The notes under the pieces are model-generated. The model did no database searches. It was not told the origin of the DNA and saw only the letters and a list, made by a program, of their open reading frames with translations. Made by a program: the position numbers and the translations under genes. A DNA stretch of 41,648 bases from Gammaproteobacteria bacterium (GTDB taxonomy: Bacteria; Pseudomonadota; Gammaproteobacteria; Pseudomonadales; Azotimanducaceae), in assembly GCA_028824555.1 (NCBI GenBank), contig JAPPDJ010000109.1, positions 1-41,648 of the forward strand. The letters are read 5' to 3'. Shown here piece after piece: positions 29,077 to 37,716 of the stretch (positions within the stretch are counted from its first letter, which is position 1; each line of letters opens with the position of its first letter).

Positions 29077-29559
29077 ATGCAAATCGCACTCCGGTTCTGC
29101 GCCGGCGCAGCCAGCCTGCTGCTGGTGGCAGGTTGTGTTGTCCAGTACGACGTACCGCCCACGCCCCTCGAACTGCAAGCGCTGCAATCGCGCGACTACG
29201 ACGAAGACAAGCAGGTCGCCTTCGGCAGCGTGATGAGTGTGTTCCAGGATCTCGGCTACACCCCCACCAGCGCCGACCTCGAAACCGGCTTCATCACTGC
29301 CGAGAGCGTGGCAACCGGCAACTTCGACTGGATCGCCGTCCTCACCGACACCAGCAGCACCGTGCAGACGCGGGCCACCGCCTACATCGAGGAAGTCGGG
29401 GAAAGGGTGCGGGTGCGGCTCAGCTTCGTGGAGGTGCGAAGCACGTCGTCCGAGCAAGGCCAGGCCGGCAGGAGCGACAGGGCGCTACTCGACCCCGCCC
29501 TTTACGACAACGCCTTCGAGCGCATTGAGCAGGCCATCTTCGTCCGCGCCGGCGAGTAG
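29077..29559 (+). CDS. Lipoprotein of unknown function
   Basis: A 160-aa predicted lipoprotein. The signal peptide carries lipobox LVAGC, Cys20 being the lipidated residue. The mature part reads LQALQSRDYD, then VAFGSVMSVFQDLGYTPTSADLETGFITAES, a segment seen in many uncharacterised envelope lipoproteins that begin with a helix and a beta-sheet. Another strand is VRVRLSFVEVRSTSSEQG. It has no catalytic motif I can name. It follows the BamE-like lipoprotein gene by 24 bp, so the two proteins may act together in the envelope. Confidence 0.8.
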   Translation: MQIALRFCAGAASLLLVAGCVVQYDVPPTPLELQALQSRDYDEDKQVAFGSVMSVFQDLGYTPTSADLETGFITAESVATGNFDWIAVLTDTSSTVQTRATAYIEEVGERVRVRLSFVEVRSTSSEQGQAGRSDRALLDPALYDNAFERIEQAIFVRAGE

Positions 29560-29650
29560 CCGCAGGACGGGCGAATGCGGCGTGTTAGGGGGCGGTGCTC
29601 GAAGGCCAGCATTTCGCTGACTCGGACTACTGCCTACGTTCTCGCGTTCG

Positions 29651-30598
29651 CTAGCCGACGCGCCAACGGTCCAGGATCACCGCGAGGATGATTACGGCGC
29701 CGGTGATGACGCGCTTGGTGGGTTCGGTGATGCCGATTTGGGCCAAGCCAATTTGCAGGACGGAGACGATCAGGACCCCTATGAAGGCGCCGACGACGGA
29801 GCCCCGGCCGCCCATGAGGCTGGTGCCGCCGATTACCGCGGCGGCGATGGCGGAAAGCTCCATGCCGACGCCGGCGTTGGGGTCGGCGGAGCCGAGATAG
29901 GAAGCGTTCATCAAGCCGCCGAGACCCGCCAGAGCCCCGGAGATGACGAGCACCGTGCAGCGCACCCTCTTGGGATCGATGCCGGACACCTCGGCGGCGC
30001 GCTGGTTGCTGCCGACGGCGACGATCTGGCGACCGAACACGGTTGACTGCAGCGAGTATTCGAAGGCGACGACGAGCGCGAGAGCGGTCAGGAACGAGGC
30101 CGACACGCCAATGCCCGAGATGGGTACCGCGAAGGATTGCACCTTGGCGCCGAGATACACCGTTTGCGAATCCGTGACGATGTAGGCGAGCCCGCGCGCA
30201 ACCTCCAGCATGCCGAGGGTGACGATGAATATCGGTAGCCGCAGAAACGCGCCGAGACTGCCGTTCGCAAACCCTGCCAGGGCGCCGGCGAGGACGCCGA
30301 AGCAGGCTGCAAGCGGCAGCGGCATTCCAAAAAGCGTCATGCAGCCGCCGATGACGCCGGCGCAGAGGGCCAGAACCGATCCGACCGAGAGGTCGATTGC
30401 GCCCGAGATCAGCACCAACGTCATGCCGATCGCGAGGACCGTCAGTGCCGGCAACTGGTTGAGGAGCGTCGAAAGCGTGGTGAGCGAAAGAAAGCGGTCT
30501 GAGGCGAAGCCAAAGAACGCGACGATCCCGATCAGCGACAGGAAGATGAGGTTGTCTTCAAGGACTCGAACGATGCGGGTTGTTGGTTTCGCTGTCAC
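29651..30598 (-). CDS. CUT2 sugar ABC transporter permease (RbsC-like)
   Basis: Inner-membrane permease (315 aa) of the ribose/galactoside-type (CUT2) ABC importers. It has 8-10 hydrophobic segments; motifs include LVLISGAIDLSVGSVLALCAGVIGG, the conserved substrate-path segment, then LPIFIVTLGMLEVARGLAYIVT, RQIVAVGSNQRAAEVSGID and MNASYLGSADPNAGVGMELSAIAAAVIGGTSLMGGRGSVVGAFIGVL. The start is a GTG at 30598. It is the last gene of the minus-strand operon, 23 bp after the ATPase stop. It should form the channel fed by the lipoprotein encoded at 32193-33218. Substrate is probably a pentose or another ribosyl compound; inference only. Confidence 0.93.
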   Translation of the reverse strand: MTAKPTTRIVRVLEDNLIFLSLIGIVAFFGFASDRFLSLTTLSTLLNQLPALTVLAIGMTLVLISGAIDLSVGSVLALCAGVIGGCMTLFGMPLPLAACFGVLAGALAGFANGSLGAFLRLPIFIVTLGMLEVARGLAYIVTDSQTVYLGAKVQSFAVPISGIGVSASFLTALALVVAFEYSLQSTVFGRQIVAVGSNQRAAEVSGIDPKRVRCTVLVISGALAGLGGLMNASYLGSADPNAGVGMELSAIAAAVIGGTSLMGGRGSVVGAFIGVLIVSVLQIGLAQIGITEPTKRVITGAVIILAVILDRWRVG

Positions 30599-30621
30599 AT
30601 CTCACCCCGGCGGGCACCGCC

Positions 30622-32172
30622 TCACGCGTATTCGCTGAAAGCGGCAGCGAGGACATCTTCCTGGCAGAGCTCGCTGCGCTGGAACTCGCGTACCAGCTTG
30701 CGGTTCGACAGCACGATGATCCTGTCGCAGAGGCTCGCGAGTTCGTCGAGTTCGCTGGACACCGCGACGATGGACCTGCCGGCATCGCGCAAGCGCACGA
30801 GTTCCTCGTGGATCGCGAGCTTGGCGGCGACATCCACGCCCCTGGTCGGTTCGTCGAGCAGCAGCAACTGTGCGTCACAATGGAGCCAGCGCCCCAGCAT
30901 CGCCTTCTGTTGATTGCCGCCGCTCAACGTACGCATCGGCTGGTGGATGCCGTCGCTCTTGACGCGAAGCTCCCGCACGAGTCCCGCCACGGCACTCGCC
31001 TCCCGAGAGCGAATCAACCGCCCTGTGCGATTGGCGATGCGGCGAAGCCCGGCCACGGTCACGTTGAACGCGAGCCCCTGGTCTTGAAACACGCCCTCGC
31101 TGGCGCGGTCCTCCGCTACCAACCCAACACCGCAGCGGATGGCTTGCTTCGTGCCCTTGAGCTCAACGGAGGTGCCACCCACATCCAGCCTCACCGCCCC
31201 GCCAAGTCGCTTGTCGAGGCCGAAGATGGCCCGCAAGAGCTCCGTTCGACCGGAACCGGCGAGCCCCGCGATGCCGAGGATTTCGCCCCGCCGACACTCG
31301 AAGCTGATGGGGTGGGGAAGCGCAGCGGTGCGCAAATCGTGCACGGACAGATGCACGGGCATGGCAGCGACCGGGCCGCGTTCGCTGGCCTCGAAATCCG
31401 CATCGACGCCTGCCATTTCCCGAATCAAGGCCGCCTCGGAAAGCTCGCCGCTCGGCCGCGTCAGGCGCACCTCGCCGTCGCGCAGCACCGATATCTGGTC
31501 GCAAAGATCGAGCACGTCCCCCAGCCGATGCGAGATGTAGATCACGGCCACCCCGGCATTCGCCTGCTCGCGCAGGACTTCGTGCAGCCGCTGCGACTGC
31601 GGTACGGTGAGGGCGGAGGTGGGTTCGTCCAGAACGAGCAAGGAGGCGCCGGTGGCGAGGGCTCTGGCGAGTTCCACAAGCTGCTTTTCGGCAAGGCTCA
31701 GCCGGCCGACTCGCGTGGCCGGGCTCGCGTGTGCGAGACCCACGAGCGCCAGTGCCTGCAAGGCACGTTCGTCCGCAGCCTTGCGGCGGATGCGAGCTTG
31801 CGCGGACGAGGTGGGAAGCAGCAGGTTGTCGGCGATGGAGAGATCGTCGATGAGGCTGAGTTCCTGGGCGCACAAGGCAACGCCGGCCTTGAGCGACTCG
31901 GCTGCGCTCCGAGGCTGGTAGGGTGCACCGGCGAGCGACAGGGACCCTGCGTCCGACTGTTCGAGACCCACCATGATCTTGGCCAAGGTGGACTTGCCGG
32001 CGCCGTTTTCGCCGACGAGGCCGTGAATGGTGCCGGGCGCGATGCGCAAGTCCACGTTCCGCAACACTTCGGTTGCGTAGGACTTGCAGATGCCCGTTGC
32101 GGCGATGGCGGGGGGCCTTCGTTCGCGATTCCCCGGCTCGGCGGCATTCGCGGGCGTGGCTGACGGGGTCAT
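30622..32172 (-). CDS. CUT2 sugar ABC transporter, double ATPase subunit (RbsA-like)
   Basis: Fused two-domain ATPase (516 aa) that powers the importer. Domain 1 has Walker A VGENGAGKSTLAKIM, signature LSLAEKQLVELARAL and Walker B LLVLDEPTSALT. Domain 2 has the degenerate P-loop LAGSGRTELLRAIFG usual for RbsA proteins, signature LSGGNQQKAMLGRWL and Walker B LLLLDEPTRGVDVAAK. The signature in domain 1 is SLAEKQ rather than SGGQ, also common in the family. The ATG at 32172 lies 20 bp after the stop of the binding-protein gene. It acts with the permease downstream and the binding protein upstream. Confidence 0.95.
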   Translation of the reverse strand: MTPSATPANAAEPGNRERRPPAIAATGICKSYATEVLRNVDLRIAPGTIHGLVGENGAGKSTLAKIMVGLEQSDAGSLSLAGAPYQPRSAAESLKAGVALCAQELSLIDDLSIADNLLLPTSSAQARIRRKAADERALQALALVGLAHASPATRVGRLSLAEKQLVELARALATGASLLVLDEPTSALTVPQSQRLHEVLREQANAGVAVIYISHRLGDVLDLCDQISVLRDGEVRLTRPSGELSEAALIREMAGVDADFEASERGPVAAMPVHLSVHDLRTAALPHPISFECRRGEILGIAGLAGSGRTELLRAIFGLDKRLGGAVRLDVGGTSVELKGTKQAIRCGVGLVAEDRASEGVFQDQGLAFNVTVAGLRRIANRTGRLIRSREASAVAGLVRELRVKSDGIHQPMRTLSGGNQQKAMLGRWLHCDAQLLLLDEPTRGVDVAAKLAIHEELVRLRDAGRSIVAVSSELDELASLCDRIIVLSNRKLVREFQRSELCQEDVLAAAFSEYA

Positions 32173-32192
32173 GTTCTACGCTCCGCGACCGA

Positions 32193-33218
32193 TCACTGTG
32201 TCGTGGCGGTTGGCTCCTGGGCGGCAAGGTCTGCTGCTGTGACGACGACGATGGGCGTTTCTCGATCGCTGAGATCCGCCTGACCGGCGATCATGTCGAG
32301 AGCGAGCTCGATTCCGTTCACGGCGAACTGATCGCCGTATTGCTCCACGGTGGCCGCGATGCGGCCGTCCTCGAGCAGCGGATGCACGGCGGAGATGTTG
32401 TCGAAACCGACCACCGTGACATCGTGCTCGAGTCCAGCGAACGCCACCGCCGAAGCCGCACCCAAGGCCATGTTGTCGTTGGCCGCGAGGATCACCTGCG
32501 TCTCGGGATGCGACACGAGAATGGCGGCGGTCACTTCGGCGGCCTTGGTCTGGTCCCACGACGCGCTTTGCATCGTGAGGAGGTTCGCCCCCGCCGCCGC
32601 AATCGCGTCCTCGAAACCGCGCCTTCGCTCGATCGCGTTGTGAGCACTGGTGACGCCTTCGAGGATGACCACGTTCGCTCCTTGCGTAAGCCGGCCGAGC
32701 ACGAACTCGGCCACGTCGCGAGCGCCCTTGCGGTTGTCGGGACCGATGAACGGGATCGCCAGGTCGTATTCGGCGAGCACTTCGGCATCGAGGCGATTGT
32801 CGATGTTGACGACCTGTATGCCGGCGGCGCGGGCGCGCGCAAGCACCGGCACGAGCGCCTTCGAGTCCGCCGGGGCGATGACGATGGCATCGACGCCGAG
32901 CCCCATCATCTGCTCCACCAGCGCCACCTGCGCGGCGAGGTCGCTCTCGTTCTTGATGCCGTTGACGATGAGGTCATAGCGCCCCTCGTGCTGGCCTTGG
33001 TGCGCCTCGGCCGCATCGGCCATGGTGACGAAGAACTCGTTGGCGAGGGACTTCATCACCAAGGCAATGGTGGGCTTGGCGGGGGCGTCCTCGCTGGCGT
33101 TGTCTGGACTACAACCGCCGGCGAAGAGCCCTAGGGCCAGAACAAGGATGCCAAGTTGCACCCGTCGGAAAGCGGGCATCCCAAGGCCGGTCCAAGGCGT
33201 AAAGATGTTGCGAGACAA
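32193..33218 (-). CDS. Periplasmic sugar-binding lipoprotein (RbsB-like)
   Basis: Substrate-binding protein (341 aa) of the LacI/RbsB type-I fold, delivering ligand to the permease. The signal sequence ends in lipobox FAGGC (Cys36 from the TTG start), so it is probably membrane-anchored. Mature motifs are IALVMKSLANEFFVTMADAAEAH, GVDAIVIAPADSKALVPVLARARAAGIQVVNIDNRL and TVVGFDNISAVHPLLEDGRIAATVEQ, typical of ribose/galactose-type proteins. The TTG at 33218 has an AGGAG site 6 nt upstream; an ATG at 33179 is an alternative that would keep the signal peptide. It lies between the glycohydrolase gene (104 bp upstream, with a repeat pair in the gap) and the ATPase gene. Specificity cannot be read by eye. 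Confidence 0.92.
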   Translation of the reverse strand: MSRNIFTPWTGLGMPAFRRVQLGILVLALGLFAGGCSPDNASEDAPAKPTIALVMKSLANEFFVTMADAAEAHQGQHEGRYDLIVNGIKNESDLAAQVALVEQMMGLGVDAIVIAPADSKALVPVLARARAAGIQVVNIDNRLDAEVLAEYDLAIPFIGPDNRKGARDVAEFVLGRLTQGANVVILEGVTSAHNAIERRRGFEDAIAAAGANLLTMQSASWDQTKAAEVTAAILVSHPETQVILAANDNMALGAASAVAFAGLEHDVTVVGFDNISAVHPLLEDGRIAATVEQYGDQFAVNGIELALDMIAGQADLSDRETPIVVVTAADLAAQEPTATTQ

Positions 33219-33239
33219 GGTCCTCTCCTAAAGGCTGTC

Positions 33240-33325
33240 GTAGGGGCGAGGCTTGTCCTCGCCCGCGTTGGGATGGCGCCAGTGTCGATGGGCTCGAGAC
33301 GGGCGACCACAAGGGTCGCCCCTAC
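33240..33325. repeat. Pair of family-2 palindromic repeats, opposed
   Basis: GTAGGGGCGAGG-cttgt-CCTCGCCC (33240-33264) and GGGCGACC-acaa-GGGTCGCCCCTAC (33301-33325) are hairpins facing each other, the same layout as at 14936-15064. The second one contains the stop codon of the glycohydrolase gene (the TAG of its GTAGGGG end on the minus strand). They separate the glycohydrolase gene from the binding-protein gene in the operon and could reduce read-through or stabilise the upstream message. Confidence 0.7.
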
Positions 33326-34644
33326 GGTGCCGCGTCGGGGATGCTCCACGCGTCTCCCCGAATCTGGCCGCCCATCTCCTCGACAACGACCCGATCGACG
33401 ATGCCAACCCCCGTCGCCGCCATGTTGGCGAAGTTGTCCACGCCATTCGGCGTTGGGAAGCCGGTGCGTGTTCGATGGATGTTGTAGCGGTCCGAGAACT
33501 TCTGCCCGAACATCTTCTCGATGCCCTGCTTGCCGGCCATGAAGCCGAGCAGCCCGCCCCAGGTAGCCGCCGGGTTGTCGGAATCCCAGCCCGCCAGCAC
33601 CGCGATCTTCACCGTCTCCTGATAGTCGCCCTCGCCGTAGAGCAAGCTGACGATGCTGGCGGCGAAGTTGATGCCGGAGGCGAAGCAGGCGTTGCAGAAA
33701 ATCTCGCGCGAGGTCATGTCGTAGCCATCCTGCTGCTCGACCTGATAGCGCTGAAACACCTCGTCGCGAGCCTGCTCCCAGGCCACCCCGGCATCGTAGC
33801 GGCTCTTCACGAAGTCGTACATCTTTGCCGTGGTGGATTCGTTCGGCAGCATCGAGCGCGCTTCGGCAGCCATCGAATGCACCTGCTCCTTGGCCGGTTG
33901 GCTGGCATCGGCGGTTGCGGCGAGGGCGTGCATGACGACGTAGAAGTCCGACGCCAGCTTCGCCTCGCCGCTCGCGGTGGTACGGATCGGTAGGTGCGCC
34001 ATTTCGAGGGCGATGTCGGGGCGTCCCGGCGCGAACAGGCCGAAGATCTCGGTGGTGAGCTGCGCGTCGATCATCTCGCTGAGCTCGTTGTTGGCGGGAT
34101 CGCTGGTCGCCGGCGGCACCACGCCTTCGTGCATGAGGTCGTGTGCGCGCTGGTTCGAGACCCAGAGGAAGTTCTCGCCGCCGCCCCTGCCGTCACTGAG
34201 CGGGGAGTTGCTCTCATCAAAGATGTGCGTCAGCCAGCCGTCGCGAATTTGCTCCCCGGTCAGCCGGCTGGTCTCGTGCTGCGCGAGCAGGTGCTGGTAC
34301 ATGTACTCGATGTCGGTGTCATCGTCCGCGCCCCAGATCTGATTGGGTGCCCGCCGAACCCAATCGATGTTGCGCGACAGGTCAGGCCGCCGGAAACCAA
34401 AGAAACTCGGCTGATCCTCCTTGCCCCAGTCCTCGCGCGTGTAGAAGACGAGCTGCTCCCCCTCGCCGACACCGATCTTGTCCATTTCCGTAACGATGCC
34501 GGTCCAGTTCGCAAGACACTGACCGAGCCAAAAGCCCTGCAGTTTCTCCGCATAGTCCGCCCGAGAAACCTTGAGCTCCCCCGCCCCGGCACCCATCGCC
34601 GAAACCAGCGCCGCCATGGCTGTGGCACGGAAAAGCCCTTGCAT
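33322..34644 (-). CDS. Exported ADP-ribosylglycohydrolase-family protein
   Basis: A protein of 440 aa from the ATG at 34644, beginning with a signal peptide (MQGLFRATAMAALVSAMGAGA) and so probably periplasmic. It carries the two metal-binding motifs of the ADP-ribosylglycohydrolase fold: GADDDTDIEYMYQHLL (Asp107-Asp109, Thr110) and AGWDSDNPAATWGGLLG (residues 351-367, in place of GGDTDTxA). The family removes ADP-ribose from proteins or small molecules, or hydrolyses related ribosides, using paired Mg ions. The ATG at 34653 is alternative; the ribosome site (AGAAGGA) is 9 nt before 34644 but touches 34653. It heads the operon whose next genes are a ribose-type ABC importer, and follows bepA by 94 bp. 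Actual substrate is unknown. Confidence 0.87.
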   Translation of the reverse strand: MQGLFRATAMAALVSAMGAGAGELKVSRADYAEKLQGFWLGQCLANWTGIVTEMDKIGVGEGEQLVFYTREDWGKEDQPSFFGFRRPDLSRNIDWVRRAPNQIWGADDDTDIEYMYQHLLAQHETSRLTGEQIRDGWLTHIFDESNSPLSDGRGGGENFLWVSNQRAHDLMHEGVVPPATSDPANNELSEMIDAQLTTEIFGLFAPGRPDIALEMAHLPIRTTASGEAKLASDFYVVMHALAATADASQPAKEQVHSMAAEARSMLPNESTTAKMYDFVKSRYDAGVAWEQARDEVFQRYQVEQQDGYDMTSREIFCNACFASGINFAASIVSLLYGEGDYQETVKIAVLAGWDSDNPAATWGGLLGFMAGKQGIEKMFGQKFSDRYNIHRTRTGFPTPNGVDNFANMAATGVGIVDRVVVEEMGGQIRGDAWSIPDAAP

Positions 34645-34738
34645 GTTCTGCATTCCTTCTGGCCCTCGCAGGGGAGGCGGGCAAGTATCGCCCACAGACT
34701 CGACATCGGGCAACGCAGTCGCCCCACTTGCGCCTGCG

Positions 34739-36193
34739 TCAGCCGCCGGCGGCTTCGCGTTCGGTGCGCAAGTCCAGGATTCGTTGGGCGAGTCTTGCTC
34801 GGAGGCGCTCGTCGTCGCCGACGAGGCCCGAGGCGTACTCGAGGTGCCGGACGGCGCCGTTGTAGTCGCCATGCAGGGCGAAGTACTCGGCGCGGGCACG
34901 GTGGATGCCGACGGTGCTGCCGGCGAGCACTTCGGTTTCGGCGAGCAGATACCAGATGTCCGAGTCGTGCGGTCGCTTCTGGGCGTGGCGCCAGAGGACG
35001 CGGCTGGCTTCGTCGTGGTCGCCACTGGCATTCAGGGCACGGGCGTGGAGCATGGTCAAGGGGTCGTTGTCCGGGTTGAGGTAAAGCTGGCGGTCGAGCA
35101 CGTCGAGCGCCTCCTGTGGTCGGTCGGCTTCGAGCAGCACGTCGGCCAACGAGGCGGTGGTGAGAATGCTGTCGGGGCGGCGTCCATGCAGCACCTGCAT
35201 GGTGTCTGCGGCTTCGTCGAACTCGCCGGCACCGGCGAGCGCCACCGCCAGTTCGTAGATGCCGGCCAGGCGTTGCACCGAGTCGGGCTCGCCTTCCCTG
35301 GCGCGGGCGCGGGCGGCCACCACCGCTTGCTTCGGCGTGTCGGCGAAATGCACGCGCACCCTTGCGCGCATGAACTGGTAGTCGGCGGAGGGCTCGTATT
35401 CGCCTTTCGCCATGCGCGAGGCCTGGTCGCGGGCGTCAGCGATGCGCGACTCGGTCAGCGGGTGGGTGAGCAGGAACTCGGGCGGACGCTGGCTAGGGCT
35501 CATCGTGTGGCGGAAGGCGCGCTGCATCCGCTCGAACATGCGTGACACGCCTCTTGGATCGTACCCGGCTTCCACCAGGATGTTGAGACCAATGCGGTCT
35601 GCCTCCTGCTCGCGGGTGCGGCTGTAGCGCAGCATGGAGTCCTGGGCGAGGGCCTGGCTGCCCTGCAAGGTCGCCATGGCCGCATCGGCGTCGCCCCCGG
35701 CGGCGATGATGGCGACGGAGGCCAGAACCCCCGCCAGCACGGACAGCGACATGCCCTGCATCTTTTCCACTTGGCGGGCGAAGTGGCGCTGGCTCAGGTG
35801 CGCGAGTTCGTGCGCCACCACGGAGGAATACTCGTGCACGTCCTCGGCATAGAGATAGAGGCCAAGATTGATGCCGATGATGCCGCCGGGCACGGCGAAG
35901 GCGTTGATCTCCGGGCTGTCCACCAGCACGGGATAGAGCACGGTCTCGTTCAAGTCGGCGTACTGCGCGAGGCCGCGGATGTTGACCTGCGTGAAGTACT
36001 TGAGCAGCGGGTCGTCTGAGGTCGGCACCTGGGCGCGGATCTGCCGCAGCGCTTGTTGGCCGAGGGCCCGCTCTGCCTCCGGCGAGACGATGGCGGAGGA
36101 GGCATCGCCAAGCTCGGGCAACTCGTTGGTATGCGCGCCGCTGCTGCCCGCTACGAGGGCGAGTGCTGCAACCGCTCGGTGCATGAGACGCAT
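34739..36193 (-). CDS. bepA: M48 family metalloprotease, BepA-like, with TPR tail
   Basis: Periplasmic zinc protease and chaperone for outer-membrane proteins (484 aa). A signal peptide ends near AGSSGAHT. The zinc motif HELAH is at residues 128-132 in VVAHELAHLSQRHF; the third ligand Glu is in TREQEADRIGLNIL. The C-terminal 200 residues are tetratricopeptide-like (QRLAGIYELAVALAGAGEFDEAA, DRPQEALDVLDRQLYLNPDNDP, YFALHGDYNGAVRHLEYA). This order, M48 then TPR, is that of BepA/YfgC. The ATG at 36193 was chosen for the signal peptide; the frame is open to 36259 through a family-1 repeat. Diverging from tusA and perM, an arrangement known in gammaproteobacteria. Confidence 0.93.
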   Translation of the reverse strand: MRLMHRAVAALALVAGSSGAHTNELPELGDASSAIVSPEAERALGQQALRQIRAQVPTSDDPLLKYFTQVNIRGLAQYADLNETVLYPVLVDSPEINAFAVPGGIIGINLGLYLYAEDVHEYSSVVAHELAHLSQRHFARQVEKMQGMSLSVLAGVLASVAIIAAGGDADAAMATLQGSQALAQDSMLRYSRTREQEADRIGLNILVEAGYDPRGVSRMFERMQRAFRHTMSPSQRPPEFLLTHPLTESRIADARDQASRMAKGEYEPSADYQFMRARVRVHFADTPKQAVVAARARAREGEPDSVQRLAGIYELAVALAGAGEFDEAADTMQVLHGRRPDSILTTASLADVLLEADRPQEALDVLDRQLYLNPDNDPLTMLHARALNASGDHDEASRVLWRHAQKRPHDSDIWYLLAETEVLAGSTVGIHRARAEYFALHGDYNGAVRHLEYASGLVGDDERLRARLAQRILDLRTEREAAGG

Positions 36194-36215
36194 GACGGCA
36201 TCATAGCCGCAGCGG

Positions 36216-36250
36216 GCGCGCCCTGACGGGCGCGTCGGCAGTTCGCCGGC
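36216..36250 (+). repeat. Family-1 repeat copy E, truncated
   Basis: gcgcgccctgacgggcgcgt followed by cggcagttcgcc matches the leader and first arm of copies C and D; the inverted arm is missing. It lies in the short gap between bepA and tusA. Confidence 0.55.
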
Positions 36251-36288
36251 CTTCTCCAACGCTGGCGTCTCGGTGCGATAATCCGCGC

Positions 36289-36549
36289 ATGGATGGCCAC
36301 ACCAAAACCGACGACGCGGTGTTTCTCGACGCCACGGGGCTGCGCTGCCCGATGCCCCTGCTCAAAGCCAAGAAGGCGCTGAACGAGATCGAGCCGGGCG
36401 TGCGGTTGCGCGTGGTGGCGACGGACCCAGGTTCCGTGCGCGACTTCGCCGTGTTCTCCGAGCAGAGCGGCCACGCGCTGCTCGAGTCCGAGGAGCAAGA
36501 CGGCCGCTACACGTACCTCTTGGAGAAGCGCGCCCGCCAGCGCGCTTGA
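36289..36549 (+). CDS. tusA: TusA-family sulfurtransferase
   Basis: An 86-aa cytoplasmic protein of the TusA/SirA family, small sulfur carriers for tRNA thiolation and other sulfur relays. The signature LDATGLRCPMPLLKAKKAL contains the catalytic Cys in the CPxP motif (about residue 24). The remainder, LRVVATDPGSVRDFAVFSEQSGHALLES, is the conserved beta-alpha-beta half. It is 4 bp upstream of the perM-type gene on the same strand and divergent from bepA. No other sulfur-relay genes are seen in the window. The symbol is given for the family; orthology with E. coli tusA was not tested. Confidence 0.9.
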   Translation: MDGHTKTDDAVFLDATGLRCPMPLLKAKKALNEIEPGVRLRVVATDPGSVRDFAVFSEQSGHALLESEEQDGRYTYLLEKRARQRA

Positions 36550-36553
36550 AGCC

Positions 36554-37675
36554 GTGCGCTTCGTCGAGATCATCGGCGGCTGGGTCAACCGGCACTTCTC
36601 CAATGAGGAGGCGATCTTTCTGGTCGCCCTCATCGTCGCCGTCACGCTGGTGGTGCTGACGCTAGGAACGGTGCTTGCGCCGGTGCTGGCGGGGCTGGTG
36701 TTCGCGTTCCTCCTGCAAGGGTTGGTGAAGGGCCTCGAGCGCTGGCACGTGCCGCGCATCGTCGCGGTGAGCTTCGCGGTGCTGCTGCTGGTGGGTGCCT
36801 TGGTGCTTGTGTCCATTGGCGTGCTGCCCTTGGTGTGGCGGCAACTTGAGGAATTCGTGGCGGCGTTGCCGGACTTCATCGCCGAGGTGGGCTCTGCGCT
36901 CGCGGAGTTGCCCGAGCGCTATCCGACGGTGTTCCCACAGGAACGGGTGAACGGCTGGATCGACACCATGAGCAATCAGGTGGCAAACCTCGGCACGACG
37001 GTGCTGCAAGCGCTGGTGGCGCAGGTGTCGAACGTCTTTCAGATGCTCATCTTTCTGGTGCTTGCGCCCATCTCGGTGTTCTTCTTCCTGAAGGACAGCG
37101 ACCGCTTGATGGCGGCTCTGGAACGAGCGCTGCCGCCACAGCGGCGGCTGCTGACCCGCGTCGGCCGCGAGATGAACGCCCAGATCGCCAACTACGTGCG
37201 CGGCAAGGTGGTGGAGATCGTCATCGTGGGCCTCGCTTCGTACATCACCTTTGTGCTCCTCGGCCTCAACTACGCCGCCCTGCTCGGAGTGGTGGTGGGC
37301 CTATCCGTGCTCGTGCCATTCGTCGGCGCAGCAGTGGTGACCGTGCCGGTGGCTGCGGTGGGACTGTTGCAGCACGGCTGGTCCATCGAACTCGCCTACG
37401 TGATGGGGGCCTACGCTGTCATCCAGGCCATCGACGGCAACGTGCTGGTGCCGTTGCTCTTTTCCGAGGCAGTAAACCTGCACCCCATCGCCATCATCGT
37501 CGCCGTCCTCGCCTTCGGCGGCATCTGGGGCTTCTGGGGCGTCTTCTTCGCCATCCCGCTCGCCACCCTCATCAAGGCGGTGTACAACGCCTGGCCGAGC
37601 AAGGTCGAGGAAGAGGGCGAGCAAGCGGCAGCCGAGGAACCGCTCCCATCCGCCGACCCGCCGGAGCCCAGCTAA
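36554..37675 (+). CDS. perM: AI-2E family transporter, PerM-like permease
   Basis: Inner-membrane protein (373 aa) of the AI-2E family (PerM/TqsA type), whose members act as ion antiporters or exporters of small molecules. About eight hydrophobic segments: the first pair AIFLVALIVAVTLVVLTLGTVLAPVLAGLVFAF is near the N-terminus and the long middle region has AQVSNVFQMLIFLVLAPISVFFFLKDSDR, typical for the family. The C-terminal part has LVPFVGAAVVTVPVAA and AYAVIQAIDGNVLVPLLFSEAVNLHPIAIIVAVL, the most conserved stretch. The start is GTG at 36554, 4 bp after the tusA stop. The acidic tail (EEEGEQAAAEEPLP) is short. The substrate is unknown. Confidence 0.92.
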   Translation: MRFVEIIGGWVNRHFSNEEAIFLVALIVAVTLVVLTLGTVLAPVLAGLVFAFLLQGLVKGLERWHVPRIVAVSFAVLLLVGALVLVSIGVLPLVWRQLEEFVAALPDFIAEVGSALAELPERYPTVFPQERVNGWIDTMSNQVANLGTTVLQALVAQVSNVFQMLIFLVLAPISVFFFLKDSDRLMAALERALPPQRRLLTRVGREMNAQIANYVRGKVVEIVIVGLASYITFVLLGLNYAALLGVVVGLSVLVPFVGAAVVTVPVAAVGLLQHGWSIELAYVMGAYAVIQAIDGNVLVPLLFSEAVNLHPIAIIVAVLAFGGIWGFWGVFFAIPLATLIKAVYNAWPSKVEEEGEQAAAEEPLPSADPPEPS

Positions 37676-37716
37676 CTTTCGCGGGTGGCCTGTCCCACCC
37701 GTCCGCCCGAAGACAA

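Noticed and set aside
30580-32163. Plus-strand open frame of 527 codons opposite the ABC ATPase gene
   Set aside because: The minus strand carries complete Walker and signature motifs of an RbsA-like protein, and the plus-strand product looks random.
36554-37675. Quorum-sensing exporter assignment for the AI-2E family gene
   Set aside because: The family name is historical; nothing nearby (no luxS or lsr genes) supports autoinducer transport.
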